Below are positions 1 through 6,790 of a DNA stretch of 13,064 nucleotides, piece after piece (within the stretch, counting starts at the first letter, position 1; every line of letters begins with the position of its first letter). Below the pieces are notes generated by a model. It had not been told where the DNA came from, ran no database searches, and worked only from the letters and a program-made list of their open reading frames with translations. Made by a program: the position numbers and the translations under genes. The stretch lies in contig CAILUB010000007.1 in assembly GCA_903837305.1 (NCBI GenBank), positions 1 through 13,064 of the forward strand. Reading direction: 5' to 3'. Source of the DNA: an uncultured Cytophagaceae bacterium (GTDB lineage Bacteria > Bacteroidota > Bacteroidia > Cytophagales > Spirosomataceae).

Positions 1-1574
1 AAGCTCAAATCGGTATCGCAAGTACCGGTTATGAGGGTAATACCTGTAATATGCACTTGAATGGCTTGTCTGTTCACGTGAAAAAAGGGATCCAAGAGAA
101 TGGGATGGTCGGTTTGATCTTCCACACAATCGGGGTTTCTGACGGAATGACGAACGGAAATGACGGGATGAGCTATTCGTTGCCATCACGTGATATCATC
201 GCAGATTCCATAGAAAATGTGGTAGGGGCACAATGGTATGATGGCGTTATCGCGGTCGTAGGTTGTGATAAGAATATGCCAGGTGCCATGATGGCGATGG
301 CGCGTTTGAATCGACCAGGGATGCTAGTGTATGGCGGAACGATTCGCAGCGGTTCTTACAAAGGAGAAAAATTAGACATCGTTTCGGCATTCGAAGCTTT
401 GGGAAAAAAATATGCAGGAACCATCTCTGACGAGGATTATGAAGGCGTTATTCGCAATTCAATCCCGGGAGCAGGAGCTTGCGGCGGTATGTACACAGCG
501 AACACGATGGCTTCTTCGATGGAAGCAATGGGCTTAGTACTACCTAATTCATCGACGTATCCAGCCACGCACGAAGGCAAGAAAGAGGAGTGTTTAGCGA
601 TAGGCGCGGCGATGAAAGTATTATTAGAGAAAAACATCTGTACGCGTGACATCATGACGCGCAAGGCATTCGAGAATGCGATGACGGTGGTGATGGCCTT
701 AGGAGGTTCTACAAACGCGGTGCTTCACTATTTAGCGATTGCACACGCGGCTGGAATCACGTTTACCTTAAAAGATATCCAAGACATATCAGATCGCACA
801 CCTTTGATTGCAGACTTAAAACCAAGTGGTAAATACTACATGGAAGACGTGTTAGCGATCGGCGGAATGCCGGCGATTTTGAAATATTTACACAGTGTGG
901 GCTTGTTACACGGCGAGTGTTTGACGGTGACAGGAAAGACGATGGCGGAGAACCTTGCGGAGGCTCCTGAATTGAATTTTGACACCCAAAAAATCATTTT
1001 CCCTATCACACAACCATTGAAACCTTCAGGTCACTTGCAGATTCTGTATGGTAATTTAGCTCCAGGCGGTGCCGTGGCGAAGATTACTGGGAAGGAAGGT
1101 GAGCGTTTTGAGGGTATTGCTAAAGTCTGTGAGCGCGAAGAAGAGGTGATCGAATACATCTCGAAAGGGGAAATCAAAGCAGGTCACGTCATCGTGATTC
1201 GCAATGAAGGACCTAAAGGTGGCCCGGGTATGCCAGAAATGTTAAAGCCTACTTCGGCCGTTATCGGTGCAGGTCTAGGAAACTCGGTAGCGATGATCAC
1301 GGATGGTCGTTTCTCTGGAGGTACACACGGATTCGTGGTAGGTCACGTGACGCCAGAAGCGCAAGAAGGCGGTCCAATCGGCCTAGTAAAAGACGGTGAC
1401 AAGATCACAATTGATGCGGTGAACAATACGTTGGTATTGCACGTATCGGATGAAGAATTAGCAGAACGCAAGAAACTTTGGAAGCCTATTGAGTCTCCAT
1501 TTAAGCAAGGTGTTCTTCGTAAATACATTAAAAACGTATCCTCTGCTAGTCAGGGATGTGTAACGGATTTATAG
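1..1574 (+). CDS. ilvD: Dihydroxy-acid dehydratase IlvD, 5'-truncated by the window edge
   Basis: IlvD dehydrates 2,3-dihydroxyisovalerate and 2,3-dihydroxy-3-methylvalerate to the 2-oxo acids, the third common step of valine and isoleucine synthesis, in the cytoplasm. The frame is open to the left edge: codons from position 3 read A-Q-I-G-I-A-S-T-G-Y-E-G-N-T-C-N-M-H, typical IlvD sequence, so the first in-frame ATG at 51 is internal. About 523 residues are present; the family is usually near 560, so roughly 35-40 N-terminal residues are missing. All three cysteines expected to hold a [2Fe-2S] cluster are visible: TCNMH (codon 45-47), CDKNMPG (264-266) and GACGGMYTANTM (480-482). Later family blocks such as GGSTNAVLH, NEGPKGGPGMPEM and DGRFSGGTHGF are intact. 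It is the first visible gene of an ilvD-ilvB-ilvN-ilvC run, 81 bp before ilvB. No terminator is seen in that gap, so cotranscription is likely. Confidence 0.96.
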   Translation, partial: AQIGIASTGYEGNTCNMHLNGLSVHVKKGIQENGMVGLIFHTIGVSDGMTNGNDGMSYSLPSRDIIADSIENVVGAQWYDGVIAVVGCDKNMPGAMMAMARLNRPGMLVYGGTIRSGSYKGEKLDIVSAFEALGKKYAGTISDEDYEGVIRNSIPGAGACGGMYTANTMASSMEAMGLVLPNSSTYPATHEGKKEECLAIGAAMKVLLEKNICTRDIMTRKAFENAMTVVMALGGSTNAVLHYLAIAHAAGITFTLKDIQDISDRTPLIADLKPSGKYYMEDVLAIGGMPAILKYLHSVGLLHGECLTVTGKTMAENLAEAPELNFDTQKIIFPITQPLKPSGHLQILYGNLAPGGAVAKITGKEGERFEGIAKVCEREEEVIEYISKGEIKAGHVIVIRNEGPKGGPGMPEMLKPTSAVIGAGLGNSVAMITDGRFSGGTHGFVVGHVTPEAQEGGPIGLVKDGDKITIDAVNNTLVLHVSDEELAERKKLWKPIESPFKQGVLRKYIKNVSSASQGCVTDL

Positions 1575-1655
1575 AAAATAATTTTTTTATCTATCCAGAA
1601 GGCTTAAATTAGGCTTTCTATTACATTGAGACAGAATTTTTGAAAATTGTTAACC

Positions 1656-3398
1656 ATGGGACAAACCCAAACTCAAACCGAAGCAGCTAATCAACCTGGC
1701 CAAAAGAAATTTTTGTCAGGCGCCCAAGCTATCATGCAATCATTGGTAGAGCAGGGTGTGGATACGATTTTTGGTTACCCAGGTGGTGCCATTATGCCTA
1801 CCTATGATGCGCTTTACGATTACCAAGATCGCCTAAAACATATTTTAGTGCGCCACGAACAAGGTGCTGGACATGCTGCACAAGGCTATGCCCGCATGCT
1901 AAACAAGGCAGGTGTATGCATGGTGACATCTGGTCCAGGTGCTACGAACTTGATTACGCCTATCGCAGATGCCATGTTGGATTCAACTCCTTTGGTGTGT
2001 ATCGTCGGTCAAGTAAAAGGAAATTTATTAGGAACCGACGCGTTCCAAGAATGCGATTTGATTGGTATCTCGATGCCTGTGACGAAGTGGAACTACCAAG
2101 TCGTTGATGCGAATGAGATCCCTGAGATCATGGCGAAAGCCTTCTACATCGCAGAAACGGGGCGTCCAGGTCCCGTATTAATTGATATCACACGTACGGC
2201 TCAAACAGATTTGATGACCGTGCCATTCGAATACAAACCTTGCAAGTCGATCATTTCCTACAAGCCACGCGTAGAGCCTAAAGCAGAGCACGTGGAGGCG
2301 GCAGCGAAATTAATCAATGGGGCAAAACGTCCGTATATCTTAGCCGGTCATGGTATTATTATTGCTGGCGCGGAAAAAGAATTAAATGATTTTGTAGATA
2401 AAACGGGTATTCCGGTGGCGACTACTTTGTTAGGTATGTCTTCTATGGATGCTGATCACCCGCTTTATGTGGGCTGGCCGGGTATGCACGGAAATTATGG
2501 TGCAAACGTATTAACGAATTCTTGCGACGTTTTAATCGCGATTGGGATGCGTTTTGATGACCGTATTACGGGAGATTTAGCGACTTACGCGAAGCAAGCG
2601 AAAGTAGTACATATCGAGATAGACCCGAGTGAAGTAGATAAAAATGTGAAGGCAGATGCTCCAGTGGTGGGCGATGCGAAAGCTGCTTTAAAGGCACTTT
2701 TGCCGTTAGTGAACAAAGCGGATCATAGCGTGTGGAGGGCAGAATTCAAGAAATACGACGATGAGGAGTATGAAAAAATAACCTTGAAAGACTTATTCCA
2801 CGAAGGAGATAAGATCAAGATGGGTGAGGCTGTAAATCTCTTGTCTGAAAAAACCAAAGGGGAAGCCGTTGTCGTAACTGACGTAGGTCAGCACCAAATG
2901 ATCACCAATCGCTATTACCGTTTCAAAAAGCGCAATTCAATTGTTACCTCAGGTGGAGCAGGAACGATGGGCTTTGCCTTGCCTGCGGCTTTTGGAGCGA
3001 AGGTAGCGGTACCAGAACGCGAAGTAGTGGCGGTCATCGGTGATGGTGGTTTCCAAATGACATTACAAGAACTTGGTACCATCGCGCAGAGCGGTTTGCC
3101 AGTGAAAATAATTATCTTGAATAACAACTTCTTAGGCATGGTGCGCCAATGGCAGCAATTGTTCTTTGATAACCGTTATTCATTTGTTGAATTGCAGAAC
3201 CCTGATTTTATTACGATTGCGAAAGGTTTTGGCATCGCAGGTCATACCGTGTCAGATCGGGCGGAATTAAGCGATTCATTAGATACTTTATTGAGTTCAG
3301 ATAAGCCTTATCTGTTAGAAATCGTTTGTGAAAAAGAGGAAAATGTATTCCCCATGGTACCTGCAGGTGGCTGTGTAACGAGTGTGAGGCTAGAATAA
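1656..3398 (+). CDS. ilvB: Acetolactate synthase large (catalytic) subunit IlvB
   Basis: This is the thiamine-diphosphate enzyme that condenses two pyruvates to acetolactate, or pyruvate with 2-oxobutyrate to acetohydroxybutyrate, the committed step of branched-chain amino acid synthesis. It is 580 aa from ATG 1656, normal for the family. The frame also opens at a TTG at 1647, but MGQTQTQ from 1656 is the natural start. The N-terminal TPP domain has FGYPGGAIMP and the activating Glu in VRHEQGAGHAAQGYAR (about E68). The central domain carries GMHGNYGANV and GMRFDDRITG. The C-terminal TPP/Mg motif is GDG at 462-464 followed by NN at 489-490. The ending VFPMVPAGG is typical of biosynthetic, FAD-containing acetohydroxyacid synthases rather than catabolic AlsS. 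The stop lies 2 bp before ilvN, the regulatory subunit, which supports translational coupling and assembly of the two subunits. Confidence 0.97.
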   Translation: MGQTQTQTEAANQPGQKKFLSGAQAIMQSLVEQGVDTIFGYPGGAIMPTYDALYDYQDRLKHILVRHEQGAGHAAQGYARMLNKAGVCMVTSGPGATNLITPIADAMLDSTPLVCIVGQVKGNLLGTDAFQECDLIGISMPVTKWNYQVVDANEIPEIMAKAFYIAETGRPGPVLIDITRTAQTDLMTVPFEYKPCKSIISYKPRVEPKAEHVEAAAKLINGAKRPYILAGHGIIIAGAEKELNDFVDKTGIPVATTLLGMSSMDADHPLYVGWPGMHGNYGANVLTNSCDVLIAIGMRFDDRITGDLATYAKQAKVVHIEIDPSEVDKNVKADAPVVGDAKAALKALLPLVNKADHSVWRAEFKKYDDEEYEKITLKDLFHEGDKIKMGEAVNLLSEKTKGEAVVVTDVGQHQMITNRYYRFKKRNSIVTSGGAGTMGFALPAAFGAKVAVPEREVVAVIGDGGFQMTLQELGTIAQSGLPVKIIILNNNFLGMVRQWQQLFFDNRYSFVELQNPDFITIAKGFGIAGHTVSDRAELSDSLDTLLSSDKPYLLEIVCEKEENVFPMVPAGGCVTSVRLE

Positions 3399-3400
3399 TT

Positions 3401-3937
3401 ATGTTGACGAATTACACTATTTCCGTTTTTACGACTAATACGGTCGGTTTATTGAATCGCATCACGATTATTTTCACGCGCCGTCGAGTAAATATCGAGA
3501 GTTTGACGGTTTCTGAGACAGAGCGTAGAGGCGTATCACGTTTTACGATTGTGATTAAGAACGAAAATCGAGAATTCGTGGAGAAATTAGTTCGCCAAAT
3601 CCGTAAAGTAACCGACGTTCTCGCAGTGTTTGGTTACTTAGATGACGAAATCGTATTTAACGAAATTGGCTTATTTAAGATTGCCACTCCGCTAGGAGGT
3701 ACTCCAGTGGATGTGAAGACAATTAATTTAGATTGGAATGCGAAGATTGTGCATTTTGGCCTGGATTATGTAGTCGTAGAAAAGAATGGCTCAGAAGAAG
3801 AAATTCAAGAGTTTTATGCCTATTTAAAGAAATGGGAAATTTTAGAATACGTTAAGTCAGGTCGTGTTGCCGTGGGTAAAACGGAGAAGGGCTTAGTGGA
3901 GTTTTTGCCGGAAGAAGGCAATTGGGAAATCGTATAA
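3401..3937 (+). CDS. ilvN: Acetolactate synthase small (regulatory) subunit IlvN/IlvH
   Basis: This is the regulatory partner of IlvB. In this family the small subunit activates the catalytic subunit and mediates end-product (usually valine) inhibition. It is 178 aa, close to the 160-180 aa usual for IlvH-type subunits. Residues about 3-75 form an ACT domain: YTISVFTTNTVGLLNRITIIF, then RRRVNIESLTV and GVSRFTIVI. The remainder fits the C-terminal small-subunit domain (FNEIGLFKIA near 85-95, then a second alpha/beta unit). It begins 2 bp after the ilvB stop and is followed by ilvC after a 33-bp AT-rich gap with no hairpin. Whether valine actually inhibits this enzyme cannot be read from the sequence. 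Confidence 0.95.
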   Translation: MLTNYTISVFTTNTVGLLNRITIIFTRRRVNIESLTVSETERRGVSRFTIVIKNENREFVEKLVRQIRKVTDVLAVFGYLDDEIVFNEIGLFKIATPLGGTPVDVKTINLDWNAKIVHFGLDYVVVEKNGSEEEIQEFYAYLKKWEILEYVKSGRVAVGKTEKGLVEFLPEEGNWEIV

Positions 3938-3970
3938 TCGAACAAAGAATATAAATTAAATAACACAAAA

Positions 3971-5014
3971 ATGGCAAAGATTAATTTCGGTGGAGTTGTT
4001 GAAGACATCGTAACAAGAGAAGAGTTTCCATTAGAGAAAGCTAGGCAAGTATTAGCAGACCAAACGATCGCCGTGATCGGATATGGAGTTCAAGGTCCAG
4101 GACAAGCGTTAAACATGAAAGACAATGGTCTGAATGTAATCGTAGGTCAACGTAAAGGAAAAACTTATGACAAAGCTGTCGCTGACGGTTGGGTTCCAGG
4201 TGTGACTTTATTTGAAATCGAAGAAGCGTTAGAAAAAGGAACGATCATTTGTTACTTACTTTCGGATGCCGCTCAAATCGAATTATGGCCTACAGTGAAG
4301 AAATATTTAACGGCTGGAAAGTCACTTTATTTCTCTCACGGATTTGGTATCACGTACAAAGAGAAAACAGGAATCGTTCCTCCAGCAGATGTGGACGTAT
4401 TCTTAGCTGCACCTAAAGGTTCAGGAACTTCATTACGTCGTTTATTCGTAGCAGGTAAAGGTTTGAACTCTTCGTTCGCTGTTTACCAAGATGCAACAGG
4501 AAAAGCGCGTGAGAAATGTATCGCCATGGCAATCGGGGTAGGTTCTGGTTATTTATTCGAAACTGATTTCTACAAAGAAGTAACGTCTGACTTAACCGGT
4601 GAGCGTGGAACTTTAATGGGAGCTATCCAAGGAATCTTCGCTGCACAATACGATGTATTACGCGCGAACGGTCACTCTCCATCTGAAGCATTCAACGAAA
4701 CAGTGGAGGAATTAACGCAATCGTTAATGCCATTAGTTGCTGAGAACGGAATGGATTGGATGTATGCAAACTGTTCTACTACGGCACAACGTGGTGCATT
4801 GGATTGGTGGAAGCCTTTCCGTGACGCTACTAAGCCTGTATTTGAGCAATTATACAACTCAGTGAAAACACAAGCAGAAGCAGAGCGTTCAATTACATTG
4901 AATTCTCAACCAGATTACCGAGTGAAATTAGATGCTGAATTGAAAGAAATGGCAGATATGGAAATGTGGAGAGCCGGTGCAGCGGTACGTAGCTTACGTC
5001 CAGAAAATAACTAA
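3971..5014 (+). CDS. ilvC: Ketol-acid reductoisomerase IlvC (class I, Bacteroidota type)
   Basis: IlvC isomerises and reduces acetolactate or acetohydroxybutyrate to the dihydroxy acids, using Mg2+ and NAD(P)H. It is 347 aa, a short (class I) enzyme slightly longer than the usual ~330. The Rossmann motif reads GYGVQGPGQALN (37-48), where textbook enzymes have GYGSQGHAHA. I recall the GVQGPGQ form from other Bacteroidota. The cofactor loop after beta-2 is GQRKGKTYDKA (59-69). Predicted metal ligands D207 and E211 (DLTGERG) and E243 and E247 (NETVEEL) have the spacing expected for the knotted C-terminal domain (32 residues from E211 to E243). It ends with RPENN and is followed within 25 bp by a rho-independent terminator, so it probably closes the ilv operon. 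Confidence 0.96.
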   Translation: MAKINFGGVVEDIVTREEFPLEKARQVLADQTIAVIGYGVQGPGQALNMKDNGLNVIVGQRKGKTYDKAVADGWVPGVTLFEIEEALEKGTIICYLLSDAAQIELWPTVKKYLTAGKSLYFSHGFGITYKEKTGIVPPADVDVFLAAPKGSGTSLRRLFVAGKGLNSSFAVYQDATGKAREKCIAMAIGVGSGYLFETDFYKEVTSDLTGERGTLMGAIQGIFAAQYDVLRANGHSPSEAFNETVEELTQSLMPLVAENGMDWMYANCSTTAQRGALDWWKPFRDATKPVFEQLYNSVKTQAEAERSITLNSQPDYRVKLDAELKEMADMEMWRAGAAVRSLRPENN

Positions 5015-5038
5015 ATTTCCCTTTTGGGATTTGAAAGA

Positions 5039-5070
5039 GGGTAGATGCTTTATGTGTCTGCCCTTTTTTT
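5039..5070 (+). terminator. Rho-independent terminator after ilvC
   Basis: Arms GGGTAGA (5039-5045) and TCTGCCC (5057-5063) pair over 7 bp with one G-T pair and an 11-nt loop. Seven T's follow (5064-5070). It lies 24 bp after the ilvC stop and should end the ilvD-ilvB-ilvN-ilvC transcript, leaving leuA to its own promoter or to readthrough. Confidence 0.75.
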
Positions 5071-5200
5071 GTTTCATGTTTTGTCTGTCAAGATTGATCC
5101 TTCTCTTAAAAAAATGCAAAATTTTATATTCTGACGATGTTTTGTATTTTAGATTAATGGTCTTTTTTATCCTCATTTTAAGGATTTTTAATAGTTAAAT

Positions 5201-5227
5201 AATCTTATTTTCATGAATATTAAGATT
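5201..5227. repeat. Inverted repeat in the leuA upstream region
   Basis: AATCTTA (5201-5207) and TAAGATT (5221-5227) are perfect 7-bp arms around a 13-nt spacer, followed by TTT. The stem is all A/T except one pair, so it could be a weak second terminator, a regulator site or chance in AT-rich DNA. It lies about 95 bp before leuA. Confidence 0.35.
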
Positions 5228-5238
5228 TTTAATCTGAA

Positions 5239-5266
5239 CTTTGGTCTTTGGTCTTTGAGCTTTGTT
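5239..5266 (+). repeat. Four tandem 7-bp units (CTTTGGT type)
   Basis: Four consecutive heptamers: CTTTGGT (5239-5245), CTTTGGT (5246-5252), CTTTGAG (5253-5259), CTTTGTT (5260-5266). All share CTTTG. The same 7-bp period, with CTTTATG or CTCTATA units, recurs near 6701-6790 and 10218-10285, so this looks like a member of a repeat family rather than chance. Confidence 0.7.
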
Positions 5267-5277
5267 TGTTCGCAAAC
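5264..5277 (+). repeat. Small hairpin with TTCG loop upstream of leuA
   Basis: GTTTG (5264-5268), TTCG loop (5269-5272) and CAAAC (5273-5277) form a perfect 5-bp stem. It overlaps the last 7-bp unit and the candidate -33 box of leuA. A role is not established. Confidence 0.35.
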
Positions 5278-5296
5278 TGAATTAGATGTAATTTCA
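5265..5296 (+). promoter_or_regulatory. Candidate leuA promoter of Bacteroidota type
   Basis: TTTG (5265-5268), a 20-bp spacer and TAATTTCA (5289-5296) resemble the Bacteroidota -33 TTTG / -7 TAnnTTTG pattern, with two mismatches in the -7 box. Transcription would start near 5303, giving about a 20-nt leader to the leuA ATG. A promoter is expected here because a terminator follows ilvC, but this match is weak. Confidence 0.3.
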
Positions 5297-5322
5297 CGTC
5301 GAAATAAAACACCTAAAATCAG

Positions 5323-6462
5323 ATGAGTAACCGCATTCAAATTTTTGATACTACCTTACGTGACGGCGAACAAGTTCCCGGCTGCCAATTAAACCGAGAA
5401 GAAAAAGTAGAAGTTGCTTTACAACTCGAGTTGCTAGGAGTAGATATTATTGAAGCAGGTTTTCCCATCTCATCGCCAGGTGATTTTGCCTCGGTTCAAG
5501 CCATTTGTGATGCGGTTAAAGAACCCACAATTTGTGCCTTAACGCGTGCCAAAAAAGAAGATATCGATGCCGCAGTTGCTGCCCTTAAATCTGCACGCAA
5601 ACCACGTATTCATACAGGTATCGGTTCATCAGATGTTCACATCAAACATAAATTCAATTCAACACGCGAAGAAATAATTGAACGCGGGGTTTGGGCTGTT
5701 AAGTATGCCAAATCCTTCGTAGAAGATGTCGAGTTTTTTGCAGAAGATGCCGGAAGAGCCGATTTGGCATTTTTAGCGCAGTTGACTCGTGAAGTGATTA
5801 AAGCTGGAGCAACAGTCGTTAACCTTCCAGATACAACCGGATATTTGTTACCTCATGTGATGCACGATCGTATTAAGTATTTATACGAAAACGTCGATAA
5901 TATTCACCAGGCTACAATCTCGATGCATAATCATAATGATTTAGGCTTAGCTACTGCGAATACCATTGCGGGTATTCAGGCCGGTGCTCGTCAAGTCGAA
6001 GTAACGATAAATGGTATAGGAGAGCGAGCTGGCAATACTTCTTTAGAGGAAGTGGCGATGATTTTGAACGTGCACAAAGATTTAGGTTTTACAACAGGTA
6101 TTAAACCAAAATATTTGTACCCTACCAGTACGCTCGTTTCTAATTTAATGGGAATGCACGTGCAGCCGAACAAGGCAGTTGTAGGAGCAAATGCTTTTGC
6201 GCATTCGTCAGGTATTCATCAAGATGGTTTCCTGAAACATGCCCAAAACTATGAAATTATGAACCCCGAAGATGTGGGTGTTTCATCGTCCGCCATTTTA
6301 TTAACCTCCCGCTCAGGTCGCGCTGCCTTGCGCCACCGTTTAACTCTCCTAGGTTTCGATTTTGAGAAGCCGGAATTAGATAAAATTTATACGCGCTTTT
6401 TATTAATGGCGGATGAAAGGAAGATGATTCATGATGAGGATCTTAAGGAGTTAATTGGATGA
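5323..6462 (+). CDS. leuA: 2-isopropylmalate synthase, short form without regulatory domain
   Basis: LeuA condenses acetyl-CoA with 2-oxoisovalerate, the first step specific to leucine. The 379 aa cover the TIM-barrel catalytic domain (about 1-265) and the linker subdomains, ending at DEDLKELIG. The C-terminal leucine-binding domain of long LeuA (500+ aa) is absent, and the normal stop shows no sign of a frameshift. The signature FDTTLRDGEQVPG (R13, D14, E16) and the metal-binding HNHND (H202, H204) are intact. NGIGERAGNTSLEEV and NAFAHSSGIHQDG also match LeuA. Homocitrate or citramalate synthase are related alternatives, but overall similarity and the ilv neighbours favour LeuA. It follows ilvC after a terminator and a 308-bp spacer. 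leuB, leuC and leuD do not follow; a repeat-rich region and a strong terminator come next. Confidence 0.9.
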   Translation: MSNRIQIFDTTLRDGEQVPGCQLNREEKVEVALQLELLGVDIIEAGFPISSPGDFASVQAICDAVKEPTICALTRAKKEDIDAAVAALKSARKPRIHTGIGSSDVHIKHKFNSTREEIIERGVWAVKYAKSFVEDVEFFAEDAGRADLAFLAQLTREVIKAGATVVNLPDTTGYLLPHVMHDRIKYLYENVDNIHQATISMHNHNDLGLATANTIAGIQAGARQVEVTINGIGERAGNTSLEEVAMILNVHKDLGFTTGIKPKYLYPTSTLVSNLMGMHVQPNKAVVGANAFAHSSGIHQDGFLKHAQNYEIMNPEDVGVSSSAILLTSRSGRAALRHRLTLLGFDFEKPELDKIYTRFLLMADERKMIHDEDLKELIG

Positions 6463-6472
6463 TTATTTGTTA

Positions 6473-6515
6473 TTTAAAACAGAAATCGTGCTGCGCAATG
6501 ATTTCTAGTTTTAAA
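6473..6515 (+). repeat. Long hairpin just after leuA
   Basis: Left arm 6473-6491 and right arm 6495-6515 pair as three blocks: TTTAAAAC/GTTTTAAA (one bulged A at 6507), AGAAATC/GATTTCT, and TGC/GCA with loop TGC (a G/AT internal mismatch at 6488 and 6498-6499). That gives 18 base pairs starting 11 bp after the leuA stop. It may stabilise the 3' end of the leuA message or be a first, imperfect terminator. Confidence 0.55.
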
Positions 6516-6535
6516 CACCAATATAATCACTACTC

Positions 6536-6565
6536 AATTCCTTCGGACTCAATTCCTCCAGACTT
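6536..6565 (+). repeat. Two direct copies of a 15-bp unit, left of the terminator
   Basis: AATTCCTTCGGACTC (6536-6550) and AATTCCTCCAGACTT (6551-6565) are adjacent copies with three mismatches. Inverted copies of the same unit lie at 6624-6668 on the other side of the terminator. Confidence 0.7.
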
Positions 6566-6569
6566 TATT

Positions 6570-6603
6570 ATTAAAAAAGGGAACTTAGGTTCCCTTTTTT
6601 AAT
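6570..6603. terminator. Strong bidirectional rho-independent terminator after leuA
   Basis: The arms TTAAAAAAGGGAAC (6571-6584) and GTTCCCTTTTTTAA (6589-6602) are perfectly complementary around loop TTAG; one more A-T pair at 6570/6603 makes 15 bp. The stem has a GC core flanked by A6 and T6, so it would work in both directions. It lies about 110 bp after leuA and about 205 bp beyond the end of the convergent channel gene. Confidence 0.85.
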
Positions 6604-6623
6604 TACTATACGAAACGTGAATT

Positions 6624-6668
6624 AGTCCGAAGGGAATAAGTCCGGAGGTAAATAGTCTGAAGTGAACA
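6624..6668 (-). repeat. Three inverted copies of the 15-bp unit, right of the terminator
   Basis: AGTCCGAAGGGAATA (6624-6638), AGTCCGGAGGTAAAT (6639-6653) and AGTCTGAAGTGAACA (6654-6668) follow at an exact 15-bp period. They are reverse-complement relatives of the two units at 6536-6565 (core AGTCCGAAGG against CCTTCGGACT). With those copies they form a 2+3 inverted array centred on the terminator. Confidence 0.7.
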
Positions 6669-6680
6669 TTTCCTGAATTC

Positions 6681-6695
6681 ATCCCCGCAGGGGAT
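6681..6695. repeat. GC-rich hairpin with GCA loop
   Basis: ATCCCC (6681-6686), GCA and GGGGAT (6690-6695) form a perfect 6-bp stem with a 3-nt loop. It sits immediately left of the 7-bp array. The second GC-rich hairpin at 6790-6816, on the array's other side, has the same loop on the opposite strand. Confidence 0.55.
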
Positions 6696-6700
6696 TCCAT

Positions 6701-6790
6701 CTTTATGCTTTATGCTCTATTCTTTATGCTTTAATCTATACTCTCTACTCTCTACTCTATACTTTTCTGTCCACTGTCCACTGACTACTG
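6701..6790 (+). repeat. Array of about a dozen degenerate 7-bp units
   Basis: Units in order: CTTTATG (6701), CTTTATG (6708), CTCTATT (6715), CTTTATG (6722), CTTTAAT (6729), a 5-mer CTATA (6736), CTCTCTA (6741), CTCTCTA (6748), CTCTATA (6755), an 8-mer CTTTTCTG (6762), TCCACTG (6770), TCCACTG (6777), ACTACTG (6784). The strand is strongly pyrimidine-rich and at least three unit types (CTTTATG, CTCTMTA, TCCACTG) follow each other. This resembles the short tandemly repeated heptanucleotides described in cyanobacteria, and I recall similar sequence between genes in Cytophagales genomes. An open frame across this stretch has no gene-like content. Confidence 0.8.

Larger units (their letters stand above)
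5015..5322. other. Intergenic spacer between ilvC and leuA (308 bp)
   Basis: No credible gene. The spacer begins with a small TCCC-TTTT-GGGA hairpin (5018-5029), then the ilvC terminator. A very AT-rich stretch follows, then an inverted repeat, four 7-bp units, a short TTCG hairpin and a possible promoter just before leuA, each listed separately. Short open frames crossing it on either strand have low-complexity translations and are not supported. Confidence 0.7.

Noticed and set aside
51..53. ATG 51 as the start of ilvD
   Set aside because: The codons before it (from position 3) encode conserved IlvD sequence including an iron-sulphur cysteine, so the gene begins outside the window.
1647..1655. 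TTG 1647 as the start of ilvB
   Set aside because: It adds only M-L-T before an ATG that gives a normal N-terminus.
1575..1655. AGGCTT-AAATT-AGGCTT between ilvD and ilvB as a terminator
   Set aside because: The copies are direct rather than inverted, so they do not form a stem.
4977..5198. 73-aa plus-strand open frame running from the end of ilvC into the spacer
   Set aside because: Cys/Phe/Leu-rich translation of AT-rich DNA across a terminator, no start context.
6536..6790. CRISPR array
   Set aside because: Units of 15 bp and 7 bp are contiguous without spacers, and there are no cas genes.
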